This document shows, piece after piece, positions 36,506 through 48,225 of a DNA stretch of 64,000 bases. The notes below the pieces were generated by a model, which was not told the DNA's origin, did no database searches, and saw nothing but the letters and a program-made list of their open reading frames with translations. Every line of letters begins with the position of its first letter. Position 1 is the stretch's first letter. The stretch is from Prochlorococcus sp. AG-363-O16 (GTDB taxonomy: Bacteria > Cyanobacteriota > Cyanobacteriia > PCC-6307 > Cyanobiaceae): NCBI GenBank assembly GCA_003280095.1, contig QCGA01000001.1:185664-249663 (forward strand). The letters run 5' to 3'. Made by a program: the position numbers and the translations under genes.

Positions 36506-36925
36506 ATGAGTGTTCGCCTTTACATCGGCAACCTGCCGCAAACCTTCGAAAGCAAGGAGCTAGAAGCCCTGCTAGCAACGGCTGGAGAAGGCATTCGTTT
36601 CAAGGCAGTTCTAGACAGAGAAACAGGGGAATGCCGAGGATTTGGCTTTGCAAACGCTAATAATGAGAAGATTGCAAATGCAGTCATAAAACAACTCAAT
36701 GGGAAAGAATTTAATGGCAACAATTTAAGAGTCGAAAAGTCTGAAAGACGTGACTCAAAGGGCTCAGGTCGTCGTAATAATGACGGCGGACAGAGCTCAC
36801 CAAGGAAAGAAACCAAGAAGGTTGTGCATAGTGATGCCCCAAACAAAGAAGGTCCCGACCCTCGCTGGGCTGGCGAGCTTTCCAAGCTGAAAGATCTGCT
36901 CGCAAATCAGAAAACAGCGGTCTAA
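36506..36925 (+). CDS. RRM-type RNA-binding protein (cyanobacterial Rbp)
   Basis: The 139-residue product has one RNA-recognition motif at residues 2-80, with RNP2 LYIGNL at 5-10 and RNP1 CRGFGFAN near 48-55, then a charged Ser/Arg/Gly/Asn-rich tail (SERRDSKGSGRRNN) and a short C-terminal helix. Cyanobacterial Rbp proteins bind U-rich RNA and respond to cold or participate in mRNA localisation. The start ATG at 36506 is preceded by a T-rich leader, and there is a weak hairpin (36464-36477) followed by T6 that may end cca. Confidence 0.9.
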   Translation: MSVRLYIGNLPQTFESKELEALLATAGEGIRFKAVLDRETGECRGFGFANANNEKIANAVIKQLNGKEFNGNNLRVEKSERRDSKGSGRRNNDGGQSSPRKETKKVVHSDAPNKEGPDPRWAGELSKLKDLLANQKTAV

Positions 36926-36964
36926 TAATTGTAAAGATTTAAAAGAATTTAAAGTTGGCTAGAG

Positions 36965-37873
36965 CTAACGAGATTGAGCGATGAAATAGGAGATAGGGAT
37001 ATCGAGTAACTTGACCCACCTATTCACATATGCCCTGTTATTGAATACGTCATAATCCAACCTTTCTATAGATTCCAAAATTCCTCTATAGAGCCTTAAT
37101 GAAGTCCATACTGGCCATCTGGCATCTGCAGAAAGCCATCTAACCCCTTCCTCTGAGCGAGAGAACCAATCTCGAGCCCTTTTTAATTGAAAAGCCATTA
37201 AAGCTTTCCATTGACGATTTAAACAACCAGCCATCAAATCCTCTTCTGAATAATCAAAGCGAACAAGATCTTCTTGCGGGATATAGATACGTCCACGTCC
37301 ACGATCTTCTCCCACATCCCGCAAAATATTGGTCAACTGATTCGCTATCCCAAGAGCAATCGCCGCGTTAGATGGGTCTGGGGAAGAGCTCCAGGGAGCA
37401 TTCGTATAGGCAGGATCTAATCCCATAACACCCTGTGTCATCAACCCTACGGTTCCCGCAACCCTGTAGCAATAAAGTTTTAACTCTTCAAAAGTTGCAT
37501 ACCGATGTCGATATAAATCCATTCTCTGCCCCTCAATCATGTCCAGATATGGCCTAATTGATTGAGGAAATCTTTCAATAGTATCTGTCATAACGGCCCC
37601 AAGGTCATCTTCCACATGACCTGAGAAAATTGCCTTTGTTTTGTCCTCCCATTGATCAAGACGATCAGAAAGTTGAGTTACTGATAGAGCCTGCGCCTCA
37701 GGACTATCCATTAACTCGTCCGTTCTTCTACACCAAACGTAAATCGCCCAAATAGCTCTCCTTTTTACAGGAGGTAGGAGCATCGTGCCCAGGTAAAAGG
37801 TTTTTGCCCATTGGGCAGTCTCCTTCCTGCAGCTTTCATAAGCATCCTCAAGCCTCATTTTTGGGTTATCCAT
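36965..37873 (-). CDS. crtB: Phytoene synthase
   Basis: CrtB condenses two geranylgeranyl diphosphates head to head to phytoene, the first committed step to carotenoids. The 302-residue product has the first aspartate-rich motif as RRTDELMD (D52, D56), the GLMTQGVMG segment near 140, and the second one NILRDVGEDRGRGRIYIPQEDL near 185. Length is normal. It lies 66 bases after crtP on the same strand, the standard crtP-crtB cyanobacterial pair, likely one operon. Confidence 0.96.
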   Translation of the reverse strand: MDNPKMRLEDAYESCRKETAQWAKTFYLGTMLLPPVKRRAIWAIYVWCRRTDELMDSPEAQALSVTQLSDRLDQWEDKTKAIFSGHVEDDLGAVMTDTIERFPQSIRPYLDMIEGQRMDLYRHRYATFEELKLYCYRVAGTVGLMTQGVMGLDPAYTNAPWSSSPDPSNAAIALGIANQLTNILRDVGEDRGRGRIYIPQEDLVRFDYSEEDLMAGCLNRQWKALMAFQLKRARDWFSRSEEGVRWLSADARWPVWTSLRLYRGILESIERLDYDVFNNRAYVNRWVKLLDIPISYFIAQSR

Positions 37874-37939
37874 TGATGGGGCAATCCGATGAGCCAGTTG
37901 TTAATTCAGGCCAGTACAAGTTCACTTTACGAATATTCT

Positions 37940-39346
<1,407 letters not shown>

Positions 39347-39436
39347 CTAACTGTAAGTAATTAACTGACCAAACCCAAAAGGTAACTAAAGTCCTCTCAT
39401 AAGATCCTTCGGTCCCTTAGTCGGACTGGTCAACCG

Positions 39437-39784
39437 ATGAGCGATACCCAACTGAAATGCACCACCCGACACGTGCGAATATTTACGGCCTTGGTCAAAA
39501 ACAATAATCTTGTGCCCAACTCAGATCACTTAACACTCGACCTTGATCCCGACAACGAATTCATTTGGACAGAAACGACAATAGAAAAAGTTCATGAGAT
39601 CTTCCGCTCTTTAATAAAGGGGTCTGCAGGTCAAGAGCTAAATGAATACAAGCTGCGATGCATTGGCAGCGAGCTAGAAGGGGCTATTCGCCAATTACTA
39701 CAAGCGGGTGAACTCGCATACAACAATAATTGTCGAGTCCTCAATTACTCAATGGGACTTCCAAGGAGCCCTGAACTGTTGTGA
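39437..39784 (+). CDS. ndhM: NAD(P)H-quinone oxidoreductase subunit M
   Basis: NdhM is a peripheral subunit found only in cyanobacterial and plastid NDH-1. The 115-residue product has the conserved core [34 protein letters not shown] and the family ending [11 protein letters not shown]. Length is normal. Its TGA overlaps the GTG of the downstream DUF3172 gene (GTGA at 39781-39784), indicating translational coupling. It is divergent from crtP. Confidence 0.94.
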   Translation: MSDTQLKCTTRHVRIFTALVKNNNLVPNSDHLTLDLDPDNEFIWTETTIEKVHEIFRSLIKGSAGQELNEYKLRCIGSELEGAIRQLLQAGELAYNNNCRVLNYSMGLPRSPELL

Positions 39785-40446
39785 ACCGTTCTCCATATAA
39801 CAGACCGTCAAACCGAAATAGCTTTCCTCCTGATGGTGGGCGCAACAATGAAAGGCGCTTCAGTCCTAACAATCAATACAACAAAGCAGGGGGGTATAGC
39901 AGAGGGAATCGTCCTGTTAGTCAAAAGTCCCCAAGACCTCCAGGAGGAGGTGGCTCAAGCATAAATTTAAATACTGGCAGCATCGCTGTACTAGCAGGGG
40001 TTCTTGTCGTAGGGGTTGGCATAGGTAGTGCCATCACAAGTACTACACAAGGTGGCCAGGGAAACATTGCAAGCCAACAACAGCTTGACATGGCCGTACC
40101 AGATCCAGAATTCTGCAGACAATGGGGCGCAAGCGCATTCGTTATCGATGTAGAGATGTATACAACACTCAACCCATCAACTAGTTTCGTGACCCAGCCT
40201 GCTCTGCAACCAGGATGCGTAATTAGAAGAGAGAACTGGACTGTTCTTCAGAAACAAGGTGCAATTACAAATGATGACGTGCGTGAATGCAAGCAGAGGA
40301 TGAATACATTCGCTTACATCGGTTCAATTCGAGATAAGCCTGTTGTGCGTTGTGTGTATCAAACAGATGTAAATGAAAATAAATTCATCACTAAAGGCGT
40401 TGCAGAAGATGGCGTAGGTATCAATCAAGAAGCAATTCAATTCTAA
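39781..40446 (+). CDS. DUF3172 protein with low-complexity N-terminus
   Basis: Residues 1-60 are a disordered region rich in Asn, Arg, Gly, Pro and Tyr ([19 protein letters not shown]), followed by a Gly/Pro run, one membrane helix ([18 protein letters not shown]) at about 69-86, and a 130-residue domain with conserved-looking cysteines ([46 protein letters not shown]). This is the DUF3172 arrangement of cyanobacteria; the function is unknown. A cytoplasmic N-terminus with the domain across the membrane is one possible topology. GTG start coupled to ndhM by 4 bases suggests a link to NDH-1 or thylakoids, by context only. Confidence 0.85.
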   Translation: MNRSPYNRPSNRNSFPPDGGRNNERRFSPNNQYNKAGGYSRGNRPVSQKSPRPPGGGGSSINLNTGSIAVLAGVLVVGVGIGSAITSTTQGGQGNIASQQQLDMAVPDPEFCRQWGASAFVIDVEMYTTLNPSTSFVTQPALQPGCVIRRENWTVLQKQGAITNDDVRECKQRMNTFAYIGSIRDKPVVRCVYQTDVNENKFITKGVAEDGVGINQEAIQF

Positions 40447-40480
40447 ATTAATGATTTAAATACTAAAAACATTAAGTCTT

Positions 40481-41422
40481 CTACCTACGAACTGGACTGT
40501 CAGGACTTGCGAAGACAGGAAGAATATTGTTTAAAAACGCCTCGGCTGCTCTAGAACAATAACGGGCAGGATGAGTAATCAATTTCAGTTGTCGATGAAC
40601 CTTCAGATCAACCACATGAGGTTTGAGAATCGTTCCGGCAGCAATTTCTCTTTCAATTGAAACCACAGGAAGAAACGCAGCTCCTAGTCCTGATTGAACA
40701 GCATTTTTTATTGCTTCTAATGAATTGAGCTCCATCTCGATTCGCAAGCGCTGAACATCCAATCCGGAACTTTCCAAAAGCTGATCAACAACCTTCCTGG
40801 TCGTGGACTGTGTATCAAGACTGACAAAACCCAACCGATATAAATCCTCTTTTGAAAGCTCTCCAAGTCTTGCAAGAGAATGCTTTGGAGGAAGTACTAA
40901 AGCCAGCTCATCAGACGCATAAGGCAATACTTGGAGTACTTCATTTAAATCAGCCGGGAGTTCACCTCCAATAATTGCCAGATCAATTTGCCCATTAGCA
41001 ACACTCCACCCAGTCCGTCGAGTGCTATGAACTTGAAGTTGAACAGACACATCAGGATATTTCTGACGAAACAGTCCAATCATTCGAGGCATTAAATAAG
41101 TTCCAGTCGTCTGACTCGCTCCAACGACTAATGAACCTCCCTTCAAATTATGAAGATCTTCAATTGCCCGACATGCTTCATCACATTGATTGAGAATTCT
41201 TTCGCAATAACTAAGCAATAACTTTCCAGCTTCTGTTAGCTGTGCTCGCCGACCTCCACGATCAAAGAGAGAAACCTCAAGCTGTTTCTCAAGATTCTGA
41301 ATCTGAAGACTTACTGCAGGTTGAGTCACATAAAGGCTATCGGCCGCTTTCTTAAAGCTGCCCTCCCTAACTATCGCTCGGAGGATTCGCAGTTGGTCGA
41401 GTGTAAAAGGCAGTTCGGCCAT
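40481..41422 (-). CDS. rbcR: LysR-type transcriptional regulator RbcR
   Basis: RbcR is the LysR regulator of carbon-fixation genes in cyanobacteria and red-type plastids. The 313-residue product has an N-terminal winged HTH ([37 protein letters not shown]) and a type 2 periplasmic-binding-like effector domain from about 95 ([20 protein letters not shown]). The [18 protein letters not shown] start and the TGTYLMPR segment fit RbcR well, but LysR paralogues such as NdhR exist. Its position beside ndhF and ndhD leaves open that it also regulates NDH-1 genes. It is divergent from the NnrU-like gene across 87 bases. Confidence 0.85.
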   Translation of the reverse strand: MAELPFTLDQLRILRAIVREGSFKKAADSLYVTQPAVSLQIQNLEKQLEVSLFDRGGRRAQLTEAGKLLLSYCERILNQCDEACRAIEDLHNLKGGSLVVGASQTTGTYLMPRMIGLFRQKYPDVSVQLQVHSTRRTGWSVANGQIDLAIIGGELPADLNEVLQVLPYASDELALVLPPKHSLARLGELSKEDLYRLGFVSLDTQSTTRKVVDQLLESSGLDVQRLRIEMELNSLEAIKNAVQSGLGAAFLPVVSIEREIAAGTILKPHVVDLKVHRQLKLITHPARYCSRAAEAFLNNILPVFASPDSPVRR

Positions 41423-41509
41423 AGGGCCCTACCAACCTTGAAGCAACAAATTAAAACTTTAAGCGCGAACCGACAAAAGCTCAGAATTCAATAAGTATTT
41501 AGCGACTTT

Positions 41510-42256
41510 GTGGCACAAATGACTCCCCCTGGAATCCACCACAGCAGCATGGTGATGTTTGGTTTGTTAATACTATTTGGGATAATTCATAGTGGGGGAG
41601 CTGCTTTTCGCAAGAAGGCCGAATCATTTATAGGTGCCAGATGCTGGAGAGTGATCTTTGCTTGTGTCAGCATCCCCTCCGCCGTTCTCTTAATAGGTTT
41701 TTTCCTCCCACATCGCTATGACGGCATACGTCTTTGGAATCTTCAAGGAGTTCCAGGAATTTCAATAATCATTTCGGTGCTTACAGGAATTAGCTTCCTC
41801 TTCCTTTATCCAGCCACATACAACTTATTAGAAATACCAGCCATCCAGAAGCCAGAAATCCGACTTTATTCAAAAGGGATCATTCGAATAAGTCGACATC
41901 CGCAAGCAATTGGCCAAATACTTTGGTGCATCAGCCATTCACTTTGGATTGGAACTAGCTTCATGCTCGTAACTTCATGTGGTCTTATTGGTCATCATAT
42001 TTTTGCAATCTGGCACGGTGATAGAAGACTTCAAGAAAAGTTTGGAGAAGCCTTTGAAAGGTTGAAAGAGGAAACATCCATTATCCCTTTTCTTGCAATT
42101 GCCCAAGGGAAACAGAAGTTTGTATTGGAAGAATTCCTTCGACCTTCCCAACTAGGTATTGCTATAGCTATAGGAGTGCTGTGGTGGTCTCACCGCTTTA
42201 TTACTCTTGCTAGCGAAACTTTCCTATCTTCCCAGCTCGGAAAGTTACTTAGCTGA
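41510..42256 (+). CDS. NnrU family membrane protein, candidate 15-cis-zeta-carotene isomerase
   Basis: The 248-residue protein has six or seven membrane helices and the NnrU pattern: FGIIHSGGAAFRKKAE near 22-37, GARCWRVIFACVSIP, the RISRHPQAIGQILWCISH block near 130-147, and GHHIFAIWHGDRRL near 165. Plant Z-ISO, the haem-dependent 15-cis-zeta-carotene isomerase, belongs to this family, and conserved histidines seen here fit haem ligation. The role is inferred from family and from crtB, crtP and crtQ nearby; denitrification-type NnrU functions are unlikely in this organism. Start is GTG 41510 or ATG 41519. Confidence 0.8.
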   Translation: MAQMTPPGIHHSSMVMFGLLILFGIIHSGGAAFRKKAESFIGARCWRVIFACVSIPSAVLLIGFFLPHRYDGIRLWNLQGVPGISIIISVLTGISFLFLYPATYNLLEIPAIQKPEIRLYSKGIIRISRHPQAIGQILWCISHSLWIGTSFMLVTSCGLIGHHIFAIWHGDRRLQEKFGEAFERLKEETSIIPFLAIAQGKQKFVLEEFLRPSQLGIAIAIGVLWWSHRFITLASETFLSSQLGKLLS

Positions 42257-42295
42257 GCAGAACTGCTTACACTCGCTGAAACATGCTTCATCCGA

Positions 42296-44311
42296 ATGCT
42301 CTCGGCTGCTGATATTGCCTGGTTGATTCCTGTACTCCCTCTAATGGGAGCAATAGCAACAGGTCTTGGACTAATTAGTTTCAACAAGACTATTAACAGG
42401 CTGCGAAAACCTGTTGCTATTTCACTCCTCACTTCTGTAGGCGCCGCAACAGTTTTGAGCTATGCAGTACTCATTGAACAATTATCAGGCGGACCCACGA
42501 AGGAAAAACTTTTTGTTTGGGCAAGTGCTGGTGATTTCATCTTGCCGATGGGGTACGTCATTGATCCTCTTGGTTCTGTGATGTTGGCGCTGGTAACGAC
42601 CATTGCCCTATTAGTCATGATTTACTCACATGGGTATATGGCTCACGACAAAGGCTATGTGCGTTTCTTTACATATTTAGCCTTGTTTAGTAGTTCAATG
42701 TTGGGTTTGATAATCAGTCCCAACCTTTTGGAAATCTATGTTTTCTGGGAACTGGTTGGAATGTGTTCATATTTACTTGTTGGGTTTTGGTATGACCGGG
42801 AAGGTGCTGCTCATGCGGCTCAAAAAGCCTTCGTTGTAAATCGTGTAGGAGATTTTGGGCTGTTACTTGGAATCCTCGGCTTGTTCTGGGCAACGGGAAG
42901 CTTTGATTTCGCAGGAATTGCTAATGGCCTATCTACTGCCTTAAGCGATGGAAGTGTCCCGGAATGGGCTGCCCTGACACTGTGTCTTTTGGTGTTCATG
43001 GGACCAATGGCAAAATCAGCCCAATTTCCTTTACATGTTTGGCTACCAGATGCAATGGAAGGGCCAACACCCATTTCTGCGTTAATTCATGCAGCAACGA
43101 TGGTTGCTGCTGGAGTATTCCTTGTGGCAAGGCTAGAACCCATTTATAGCCAATTCCCAACAGTTGGTTTCGTTATAGCCATCTTTGGAACAATCACTTG
43201 CTTCCTTGGGGCTTCCATCGCTTTAACCCAGATGGATTTAAAAAAAGGTCTTGCCTACAGCACTGTTTCACAACTTGGTTACATGATGTTGGCAATGGGA
43301 TGTGGCGCCCCAACCGCAGGAATGTTCCACCTAGTTACACATGCTTTCTTCAAGGCGATGCTTTTCCTGGGATCAGGTTCAGTAATTCATGCGATGGAAG
43401 ACGTTGTAGGGCATGAACCAATCCTTGCTCAAGACATGCGTCTAATGGGTGGTCTTCGCAAAAAAATGCCAATTACATCAATCACTTTCCTAATTGGTTG
43501 CATAGCCATTAGCGGCATCCCACCTCTTGCAGGCTTTTGGAGTAAAGATGAAATCCTGGGACAAGCATTCAATACTTTTCCGATCCTTTGGATCGTGGGA
43601 TTTCTAACAGCAGGAATGACAGCTTTCTATATGTTCAGGCTGTACTTCCTGACTTTCGAAGGGGAATTCCGTGGGACCAACAAAGAACTCCAAATTCAAT
43701 TACTCAATGCTGCTGGGGAAAACGATGGAGATGAATCTCAACACCATCAACAGAATGAGCCACATGAATCTCCATGGTCAATGACCCTCCCCCTTGCAGT
43801 TTTAGCAGTGCCTTCAATTCTCATAGGGCTTTTAGGAATGCCCTGGAATAACCGTTTCGCAAGCCTTCTGAACCCTTTAGAAGCAATTGAAATGTCGGAA
43901 ACATTTCAATTGAATGAATTTCTATCGCTCGCAGGTTTATCAGTCGCAATCTCATCAGCAGGTATTTATTTGGCGTTATATACCTATGGACTAAAACGTT
44001 TGGACATTGGAATTCTTTTAGCAAAACGATTTCCGCAAATCAATCATTTCCTTGCCAATAAATGGTATTTGGATGACATTAATGAAAAAATATTCGTTCG
44101 AGGCAGCAGAAAACTGGCACGAGAAGTACTAGAAGTCGATGCCAAAGTCGTAGATGGCGTAGTCAATCTCACTGGCCTCCTTACTCTTGGCAGTGGAGAA
44201 GGTTTGAAGTATTTCGAAACCGGAAGAGCACAATTTTATGCACTGATTGTTTTCGCAGGAGTTATAGCTTTAGTAATGCTTTTCGGGATTTTAGGAAATC
44301 CTCCGACCTGA
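42296..44311 (+). CDS. ndhF: NAD(P)H-quinone oxidoreductase chain 5
   Basis: NdhF is an antiporter-like proton-pumping subunit of the NDH-1 membrane arm. The 671-residue product has about 16 membrane helices, the conserved EIYVFWELVGMCSYLLVGFW block near 142, KSAQFPLHVWLPDAMEGPTP near 240 with the proton-path Lys, and the long amphipathic C-terminal lateral helix region. It seems to be the respiratory/cyclic type (NdhF1), not the CO2-uptake NdhF3/F4, because it sits beside ndhD and no cup genes are near. ndhD follows after 92 bases. Confidence 0.95.
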   Translation: MLSAADIAWLIPVLPLMGAIATGLGLISFNKTINRLRKPVAISLLTSVGAATVLSYAVLIEQLSGGPTKEKLFVWASAGDFILPMGYVIDPLGSVMLALVTTIALLVMIYSHGYMAHDKGYVRFFTYLALFSSSMLGLIISPNLLEIYVFWELVGMCSYLLVGFWYDREGAAHAAQKAFVVNRVGDFGLLLGILGLFWATGSFDFAGIANGLSTALSDGSVPEWAALTLCLLVFMGPMAKSAQFPLHVWLPDAMEGPTPISALIHAATMVAAGVFLVARLEPIYSQFPTVGFVIAIFGTITCFLGASIALTQMDLKKGLAYSTVSQLGYMMLAMGCGAPTAGMFHLVTHAFFKAMLFLGSGSVIHAMEDVVGHEPILAQDMRLMGGLRKKMPITSITFLIGCIAISGIPPLAGFWSKDEILGQAFNTFPILWIVGFLTAGMTAFYMFRLYFLTFEGEFRGTNKELQIQLLNAAGENDGDESQHHQQNEPHESPWSMTLPLAVLAVPSILIGLLGMPWNNRFASLLNPLEAIEMSETFQLNEFLSLAGLSVAISSAGIYLALYTYGLKRLDIGILLAKRFPQINHFLANKWYLDDINEKIFVRGSRKLAREVLEVDAKVVDGVVNLTGLLTLGSGEGLKYFETGRAQFYALIVFAGVIALVMLFGILGNPPT

Positions 44312-44403
44312 AGGGAATTTCCTTTCTGTGTGTCAACACCAATTTAAACGTCCTAGATCGCCAATGATTTCTACACTCCAACAAATGATGAGAAGGCCAT
44401 TCC

Positions 44404-46062
44404 GTGCTGGAACTTGCCGTAGGTGTACCAATGGACCCTGGTGAAATAGTTAGTACTAATGAGGTCTTAACCACCTTCCCCTGGTTAAGCCTATCTATCC
44501 TTTTCCCAATTGTTGGATCCTTTTTAGTGCCCTTCATTCCTGACGAAGGGGAGGGGAAACAAATCCGCTGGTATGCCCTTGGGATAGCACTCACAACTTT
44601 TCTCATTACTGTTGGAGCCTATTTATACGGTTACGACCCTCATCAGGAGGGTCTGCAACTGTCTGAGCGAATTGATTGGCTTCCTGATCTTGGCCTCATT
44701 TGGGCTGTTGGAGCAGATGGCCTATCAATGCCCCTAATTCTTCTAACTAGCTTTATCACGGCTCTTGCGGTCTTGGCTGCTTGGCCCGTTAGCTTTAAAC
44801 CAAGATTATTTTTCTTTTTAATACTTGCTATGGACGGCGGCCAAATAGCCGTTTTTGCAGTGCAAGATATGCTCCTGTTCTTCTTGGCCTGGGAACTGGA
44901 GCTCTTACCGGTTTATCTTTTACTTGCTATCTGGGGTGGGAAAAAACGCCAATATGCAGCAACTAAATTCATTATTTATACCGCAGGGAGTTCTCTTTTC
45001 ATTCTTCTAGCTGCCCTTGGGATGGGTTTTTTTGGAGGCGAAACACCAAATTTCGAATATATCAATTTGGCTCAAAAGAATTTCGGATCAGGCTTCCAGC
45101 TCCTTTGCTATGCCGGCTTATTAATTGCATTTGGAGTCAAGCTTCCAATAGTGCCTCTCCATACTTGGCTGCCTGACGCTCATGGAGAAGCTACTGCACC
45201 AGTGCACATGCTACTTGCTGGAATCTTATTAAAAATGGGTGGATATGCACTACTTCGATTCAATGCTCAATTACTTCCAGACGCCCACGCACAATTTGCC
45301 CCTCTACTAATAATTCTTGGTGTAGTAAACATAATCTATGCAGCACTAACATCTTTTGCACAAAGAAACCTTAAAAGAAAAATTGCCTATAGTTCAATTT
45401 CTCATATGGGATTTGTCTTAATCGGTATAGGAAGCTTCAGCACTATTGGAACTAGTGGGGCAATGCTTCAAATGATTAGTCATGGGTTAATAGGTGCAAG
45501 TCTTTTCTTCCTTGTAGGAGCCACATACGACAGAACTCATACCTTACAGCTAGATGAAATGGGTGGAGTAGGGCAAAAAATGAGAGTGATGTTTGCACTA
45601 TGGACTGTATGTTCGCTAGCTTCTTTAGCACTGCCAGGCATGAGTGGATTCGTCTCAGAACTGATGGTTTTTGCTGGGCTTGTTACCGATGAAGCATTTA
45701 CACTGCCATTCAGAGTTGTTATTGCTGGTTTAGCAGCTATTGGTGTAATTTTGACTCCTATATATTTATTATCGATGCTAAGGGAAATATTCTTTGGGAA
45801 AGAAAATAGAGAATTAGTTTCTCATACAAATCTTGTAGATGCAGAACCACGAGAAATTTATATAATCAGCTCTCTTCTAGTTCCAATTATTGGGATTGGC
45901 CTATATCCAAGGCTTATGACAGATAGTTATATCGCTTCAATTGAAGCCTTAGTCAAACGTGACTTAACAGCTGTTGAAAAACTCCAAAAACCATCAGCCC
46001 CTATCATCCGAAATACCAGTTTTCCCATGGCATTAATCACGGCCCCTGGCATACCTCACTAA
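44404..46062 (+). CDS. ndhD: NAD(P)H-quinone oxidoreductase chain 4
   Basis: NdhD is the second antiporter-like subunit of NDH-1. The 552-residue product has about 14 membrane helices with [23 protein letters not shown] near 160 (conserved Glu), [25 protein letters not shown] near 245 and [15 protein letters not shown] near 325. The start is the GTG at 44404; an ATG at 44431 is a shorter option, and the extra N-terminal residues are also found in marine relatives as I recall. It is paired with ndhF on the same strand, and likely NdhD1. Confidence 0.95.
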   Translation: MLELAVGVPMDPGEIVSTNEVLTTFPWLSLSILFPIVGSFLVPFIPDEGEGKQIRWYALGIALTTFLITVGAYLYGYDPHQEGLQLSERIDWLPDLGLIWAVGADGLSMPLILLTSFITALAVLAAWPVSFKPRLFFFLILAMDGGQIAVFAVQDMLLFFLAWELELLPVYLLLAIWGGKKRQYAATKFIIYTAGSSLFILLAALGMGFFGGETPNFEYINLAQKNFGSGFQLLCYAGLLIAFGVKLPIVPLHTWLPDAHGEATAPVHMLLAGILLKMGGYALLRFNAQLLPDAHAQFAPLLIILGVVNIIYAALTSFAQRNLKRKIAYSSISHMGFVLIGIGSFSTIGTSGAMLQMISHGLIGASLFFLVGATYDRTHTLQLDEMGGVGQKMRVMFALWTVCSLASLALPGMSGFVSELMVFAGLVTDEAFTLPFRVVIAGLAAIGVILTPIYLLSMLREIFFGKENRELVSHTNLVDAEPREIYIISSLLVPIIGIGLYPRLMTDSYIASIEALVKRDLTAVEKLQKPSAPIIRNTSFPMALITAPGIPH

Positions 46063-46098
46063 ATCTAGATAGGTTTTGAACTAAGCGAAAAAGTCACC

Positions 46099-46992
46099 TT
46101 GCAGGATGTACATCCAACAGCCCGGGCTGATGCAGGCGCAAGACTTGCTATACGGCTTTTGCAAGATGCTGCAGAGACTGGAGAGTTGGACCCATGGGAC
46201 GTAGATGTAATAGCAGTAATTGATGGTTTCCTTGATCAATTGCATCAACGTATAGAAATACCTAAAAAAGTTTCAATCGAGTTACAACAACAAGGTGGAA
46301 GTTATGAAAAGGATCTTGCTGATAGCAGTGAAGCCTTTCTGGCTGCCGCAGTATTGGTTGGACTAAAAGCTGAAATTCTTGAAGCTCAAACATTCCCACA
46401 AGAACTAAATCCAGAAGAAGACTTCATTGACAATGATCTTCTAGAGCAAGATTGGCTCGATCCAAGCTTTGCATTCCCAAAACGGCCAGAACGTCATCTT
46501 CTGCGCAGACCTGTGGCTCCACCGCCATTGCGTCGCCCAGTCACCCTAGGAGAGTTAATAGAACAACTTGAATCAATTGCTAAACAATTAGAGTCAGACG
46601 AAATCAATTCATACCGCAAGAAAAGACAAAAGCGTTTCAGCAATAAAGAAGTAATTGCTCAAGTCTCTGCCTTGGCTCATAGAGAAAAGCTTCCTGAAAC
46701 GACTGCAGCTTTAGGTGTATTCCTCAATAATTGGGAGCAAGCTATGCATTGGGTTGATTTCGAGACTTTGGTTGTCAAATGGGCCTATCAGGCACCATCT
46801 GACCTCGATACAGATCGTGTAGGCGTCTTTTGGGCACTCTTGTTCCTTTCCTCGCAAGGCAAGCTAGAGCTTGAACAGAAAGATTCTTTATATTCCCCAC
46901 TAAGACTCAAAAGGATTTTGGCTCCTGGAACTGTCGCCCAACTACCCATACAAACTGTGGACGTGACAGCTGCCAGTCCGGCTGCTGCCTAA
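46099..46992 (+). CDS. scpA: Segregation and condensation protein A
   Basis: ScpA is the kleisin that bridges SMC heads in the bacterial condensin. The 297-residue product has the typical N-terminal helical domain (AIRLLQDAAETGELDPWDVDVIAVIDGFLDQL), EAFLAAAVLVGLKAEIL near 85, an acidic linker, and the winged-helix end (VGVFWALLFLSSQGKLELEQKDSLYSPLRLKR). The start at TTG 46099 is 36 bases past ndhD and is uncertain; no ATG precedes the conserved region. scpB is not in the window. Confidence 0.88.
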   Translation: MQDVHPTARADAGARLAIRLLQDAAETGELDPWDVDVIAVIDGFLDQLHQRIEIPKKVSIELQQQGGSYEKDLADSSEAFLAAAVLVGLKAEILEAQTFPQELNPEEDFIDNDLLEQDWLDPSFAFPKRPERHLLRRPVAPPPLRRPVTLGELIEQLESIAKQLESDEINSYRKKRQKRFSNKEVIAQVSALAHREKLPETTAALGVFLNNWEQAMHWVDFETLVVKWAYQAPSDLDTDRVGVFWALLFLSSQGKLELEQKDSLYSPLRLKRILAPGTVAQLPIQTVDVTAASPAAA

Positions 46993-47046
46993 GAGGTGGA
47001 TTGAAAGGGCGTCTATGTTGTCACTTAGCTGAAGGCCACAACGCCA

Positions 47047-48225
47047 ATGAAGGCGATGATTCTTGCGGCCGGCAAAGGGACGCGAGTACAACCGATCACG
47101 CATGTGATCCCAAAGCCCATGATTCCGATCCTTCAGAAACCTGTAATGGAGTTTCTGCTGGAGCTGCTCAAAGAGCATGATTTCAAAGAAATCATGGTTA
47201 ATGTCTCTCACCTTGCCGAAGAAATTGAAAATTATTTCCGCGATGGGCAAAGATTTGGAGTGGAAATTGCCTATAGCTTTGAAGGCAGAATTGAAGAAGG
47301 AGAGTTAATTGGAGACGCACTTGGGTCAGCTGGAGGTCTCAAAAAAATTCAAGATTTTCAAAATTTCTTTGATGACACATTCGTAGTTCTCTGTGGAGAC
47401 GCTCTCATTGATCTAGACCTAACCGAAGCAGTAAAGCGACATAAAGAAAAAGGTGCTTTAGCAAGCCTAATAACAAAAAAGGTTCCAAAAAGTGAAGTCT
47501 CTAGCTATGGGGTGGTAGTAACAGATAGCAATGATCGTGTTAAGCAATTCCAAGAAAAACCGTCTGTAGATGAGGCCCTAAGTGACACAATCAACACAGG
47601 AATATACCTATTTGAACCAGAAATTTTTGAACACATACCTTCAGGAAAAGCTTTCGACATTGGATCAGATCTTTTCCCTAAATTGGTCCAATTAGGAGCA
47701 CCATTCTATGCTCTGCCAATGGACTTTGAGTGGGTTGACATTGGCAAAGTCCCCGATTACTGGCAAGCAATACGTAACGTTCTTCTTGGAGAAGTCAGAC
47801 AAGTTGGAATACCTGGGAAAGAAATTCTTCCAGGTATCTATACCGGTCTAAATGTTGCTGCAAATTGGGACAAAATCCAAGTTACTGGTCCAATTTATGT
47901 AGGTGGAATGACAAAAATTGAAGATGGAGCAACAATTATTGGACCTTCAATGATTGGACCTAGCTGTTGCATTTGTGAAGGCGCAACAATTGATAACTCA
48001 ATCATCTTTGATTATTCAAGAATTGGTCCAGGAGTCCAGCTTCTAGAGAAATTAGTCTTTGGCAGATACTGTGTCGGTAAAAATGGTAATCACTTCGACC
48101 TCCAAGAAGCTGCTTTGGATTGGTTAATTACCGATGCTCGAAGACAAGATCTAGTGGAACCTTCTCCTCAGCAAAAGGCAATGGCAGAATTACTGGGTAC
48201 CGATATCACTACTGCTGCAAGCTAA
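47047..48225 (+). CDS. Sugar-phosphate nucleotidyltransferase (mannose-1-phosphate guanylyltransferase-like)
   Basis: The enzyme activates a sugar 1-phosphate with NTP for polysaccharide or glycan synthesis. The 392-residue product has the nucleotidyltransferase signature MKAMILAAGKGTRVQPITHV with GKGTR at 9-13, IPKPMIPI at 21-28, the LCGDALIDLDL metal site near 118 and FEWVDIGKVPDYWQA near 228, followed by a left-handed beta-helix (hexapeptide) region from about 260. GDP-mannose synthesis is likely by resemblance, but the sugar is not proven. Its products could feed the glycosyltransferases at 13007-20462. The 3' end overlaps the convergent metF-like gene by 17 bases. Confidence 0.85.
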   Translation: MKAMILAAGKGTRVQPITHVIPKPMIPILQKPVMEFLLELLKEHDFKEIMVNVSHLAEEIENYFRDGQRFGVEIAYSFEGRIEEGELIGDALGSAGGLKKIQDFQNFFDDTFVVLCGDALIDLDLTEAVKRHKEKGALASLITKKVPKSEVSSYGVVVTDSNDRVKQFQEKPSVDEALSDTINTGIYLFEPEIFEHIPSGKAFDIGSDLFPKLVQLGAPFYALPMDFEWVDIGKVPDYWQAIRNVLLGEVRQVGIPGKEILPGIYTGLNVAANWDKIQVTGPIYVGGMTKIEDGATIIGPSMIGPSCCICEGATIDNSIIFDYSRIGPGVQLLEKLVFGRYCVGKNGNHFDLQEAALDWLITDARRQDLVEPSPQQKAMAELLGTDITTAAS

